A DNA stretch of 64,000 nt, taken from Gordionus sp. m RMFG-2023. Lineage: Eukaryota; Nematomorpha; Gordioida; Chordodea; Parachordodidae. A program made the position numbers and the translations under genes. Below the pieces are notes generated by a model, which searched no databases, had not been told where the DNA came from, and saw only the letters and a program-made list of their open reading frames with translations. The stretch lies in contig NC_088775.1 of assembly GCF_954871325.1 (NCBI RefSeq), forward strand, positions 7,975,561-8,039,560, given 5' to 3'. This document shows positions 61,364 to 64,000 of the stretch, one piece after another (positions within the stretch are counted from its first letter, which is position 1; every line of letters starts with the position of its first letter).

Positions 61364-64000
61364 CAGGGTTGCCAGGTCAAAATTTTCAAATTGCGGGAGA
61401 AATTTGGTATTATGCGGGAGAAATTTGGTATTATGCGGGAGAAATACGAAAATTGCGGTAGAAATATAAAAATTGCTAAAAAATATTTTTTGCGGGTCAC
61501 TTAATTATCCGCCTATTATTTTTATAATAAGTTTATATAAATACAAAGCAGGTAACTATTTTAAAAAATAAAATACGTCTTGATTTATTAGAATATATTA
61601 ATTTATAAAAAAAACCAACGATCTTTTTTAAATATAAAAGAATGTAAACAAGATAAAATTTTATTTAAAAAAATCATTTTAATTTTACAATTAAAAATAT
61701 ATTTTATGTGAATGTCCCGCAAAACCGCAATTGGAAATCTACCGTGTGTTTGTATGTATAACATTATAGGGATAGGCGCTAAATTATCACGTATCACGTT
61801 TAAATACATAATAAGATACTCCAAAAATAAGAAATAATACAGATGAAACTACAGTTGCGGCAATTTTAATAGTTTTTTTGTAGTGCAACATTCACAGAGA
61901 TACATATTATCACAATGTTGGTAGAATCTTTTCCCCATAATATTTAACGACTCTAATATAAATAATAACTTTACTTGTAGAACAAAAATGAGCAAGGCTA
62001 TCATCAATGTTTTAGGACCTAAATCCAGCAAGTCAATTCTTGACGATTTGAAAGATGGCCATACACATGCAATTCTAAGATGCATCGCTATTTCAACAAA
62101 ATTACGGTAGTTTCATAAAACTATTAAATATTTTCCCCTCAAATAGTGAAAAATCTAATGACATAGCTAACCATATAATGGTAAATATAGCAGATTCGAG
62201 ATTATCAATAAATTGCATGTCAGCTTTCTGATCTGATAATGCCTCAGTGAATTTGGTAAAAACAAAGTGTATTTACAGAATTGAGTCAGCACAATGTTGG
62301 TTGCGATATGTTCCTAATACCCGCTATCGATAGAATTTTGAAATTTAATACTTTAAAAATATATTTCTTAAATAAAGATTATAAAAGCTGTCCTAACATT
62401 ATGAAATTTTTTTCAATAATGAATGGCAGAGGTATATTTAGGAATGATTTTACATGTAGGAAATCTACTACATGCTGTTAATGTGGTTGCAATCAGAAGA
62501 ATCTTAACAAAGATTCACAAAATTATGCTGCAGATGTGTTCATCTTTACAGTTATAAATTGACAATAAATTTTATGGCGCCATTGCTAAAACTTAATTAT
62601 ATTTTATTTGAGATTGAAATAATAGAACTATGTTTACCGTCGTTATTGAGATATTTATTAGATTCCTGGCATGACATATTATATATTTGTTTAACCATTA
62701 GCTCTGCCTCTAATGTTGTTAAAGCAATCCGATATCTCTCCTTTTTCCAGGTAGTCCTCATCAGGCTAAAATGCGCTCGTATGAGGCATTATAATAAGGT
62801 AAGGAGAAGACATACTCGCGTATATATTCTAAGCATGGGATTTATCGTTATTACGAAAAAATTCTACCCATTTCTCCGCTGCTTTTAGACCATCTAACTT
62901 TAAGTATTTTGGCGAATCATAAAAAATAGAGAGAATTGCAATCTCCTCAAACAAGACATCAATGTCTTTCGGTATTTTTAATATATTTATTAAATTATAA
63001 AAATCATCAATTGATGGTTTCTGTTCCAAGGTCATAATATTTAAACATTTATAAATAGAGTTATTAAAATCAAATTTTGATTGTAAATATTCTAAAATTG
63101 TCGTGATAAAAATATCTGCTTCATTTAAAAATGTATTAATTTGAGTATTATTTGAACATTTTAATATAATATTTTAGCAATAGCGCCATAAAATTTATTA
63201 TCAATTTTTAACTGTAGAGATGAACAGAGCTATAGCATGATTTTGTGCTTTTTTAATAAAGAATATTCTAATTGCAACTGAATATTAACTGCATGAAATA
63301 GATTTCCTACATGTGAAATGAATCCCAAATATGCTTATGCTATTTCATACTCGAAAAATTTTTTCAAAATTTTAAGACAGCTTTTAAAATCTTTATTTAG
63401 TATTTTTTTAAGGGTTTGTAAAATTTAAATTCTATCGATGACAGGTATTAATGACAACCACCTGATAGGTATATATCGCAACAACTCATACCATTCCAAG
63501 TCAGACCACTTTACTAACTCTTTTAATCCATTAACTCTTTTAGTTGATGAACTAAATTCGATAAAACATTTCATCACAATTATTTCGACATCCACTGATA
63601 GTACATTCATTGCCTTCTTGCAAAAATTATGTAGTATATGGCATATACAGCCAATTAGTATTAATTCCTTATTGTGCTGCCTCAATTCAGTAATTTTGGT
63701 TTTTGCCAAATTATACAGAAGCATTATCAGAGCAGAAAGCTGACATGCAAATCATTGAAAACTCTGAATCAGCTATATTTACCATTATGTGGCTAGCTAC
63801 ATCGTTGGATTTTTCACTATCCGAGGAAAAAATTTTGACAGTTTTTTTGAATATTCTTATTCATGTTGAAATAGCGAAGGATCGAGGGAAATGTTTTAAT
63901 ATTTTCCTTATTAGATGCATCTGTTAGAATTGCATATGGATGCCCATCTATCAAATTTTCTAGAATTGACCTCTAGTATTCAGGTACTAAAACACTTGTG
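61364..64000. mobile_element. hAT transposon copies in inverted arrangement, truncated by the window
   Basis: A hAT-like left end CAGGGTTGCCAGG lies at 61364, followed by 21-bp tandem repeats (61392-61490). From about 61990 to 62620 the plus strand matches the minus strand of about 63165 to beyond 63990, so the two copies face each other. The minus-strand copy encodes recognisable pieces: CICHILHN and YIPIRWLSL (63425-63724), then LKAAEKWVEFF (about 62830-62900), then the dimerisation segment FSLMRTTWKKERYR (about 62710-62770) after a 1-nt break. The plus-strand copy keeps PAIDRILKF. All copies carry stops and frame breaks. Confidence 0.75.
61392..61490. repeat. Tandem 21-bp repeats next to the hAT end
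   Basis: About five units of a tgcgggagaaatttggtatta type, the first three nearly identical and the last two diverged. They lie 28 bp inside the CAGGGTTGCCA terminus, where hAT elements often carry subterminal transposase-binding repeats. Confidence 0.65.

Noticed and set aside
61390-61495. The regular repeats looked at first like a CRISPR array
   Set aside because: Units are directly adjacent without unique spacers, the genome is eukaryotic, and the location next to a hAT terminus explains them.

Overview
The window is AT-rich nuclear DNA from an animal-like eukaryote. It carries spliced homologues of metazoan genes (RAB3GAP1, XPC, NOL8, RBIS, ANAPC11, CDK7, a CDC7-like kinase) in a landscape full of transposons. 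Small introns are 35-50 bp while others in the same gene run to several kb and hold transposon debris. Two same-strand gene pairs are packed tightly enough to suggest polycistronic transcription. The species cannot be named from the sequence; a fast-evolving, small-bodied or parasitic invertebrate lineage is a reasonable guess.

Layout. 1-1231: two exon-like islands, unassigned. 1240-3124: a hAT element with an 8-bp target duplication. 3387-14913 (minus): the N-terminal two thirds or so of an XPC/Rad4 nucleotide-excision-repair gene in eight recognisable exons; its introns hold a TTF-type hAT relic, a LINE tail and several MITEs. 15672-22058: a second copy of the first hAT family, broken by a 4.3-kb Ty3/gypsy (mag-like) LTR retrotransposon at 17299-21592, with a duplicated right end to 22196. 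22425-41267 (plus): a complete RAB3GAP1 gene that I reconstruct as 20 exons with consistent splice phases, encoding about 1,371 residues. Its fourth intron holds a degenerate LINE with a restriction-like endonuclease, and its seventeenth a BED-type hAT relic. 43521-46067 (minus): RBIS and NOL8, 36 bp apart. 46068-52684: mostly relic DNA. 52685-54033 (minus): ANAPC11 and CDK7, both intronless and overlapping by one nucleotide (TAATG). 54034-59021: no gene recognised. 59022-60092 (minus): a CDC7-like kinase with altered catalytic motifs. 61364-64000: hAT transposase copies in inverted orientation, running off the window.

Functionally, the host genes group into membrane trafficking and autophagy (RAB3GAP1), DNA repair (XPC), ribosome biogenesis (RBIS and NOL8 as a pair) and cell-cycle control (ANAPC11 and CDK7 as a pair, and the CDC7-like kinase 5 kb away). 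The two tight pairs each join genes of the same process, which fits an operon interpretation.

Limits: all assignments come from reading motifs and remembered family sequences. No database search was run, and exon borders rest on GT/AG sites, phase agreement and family alignment.
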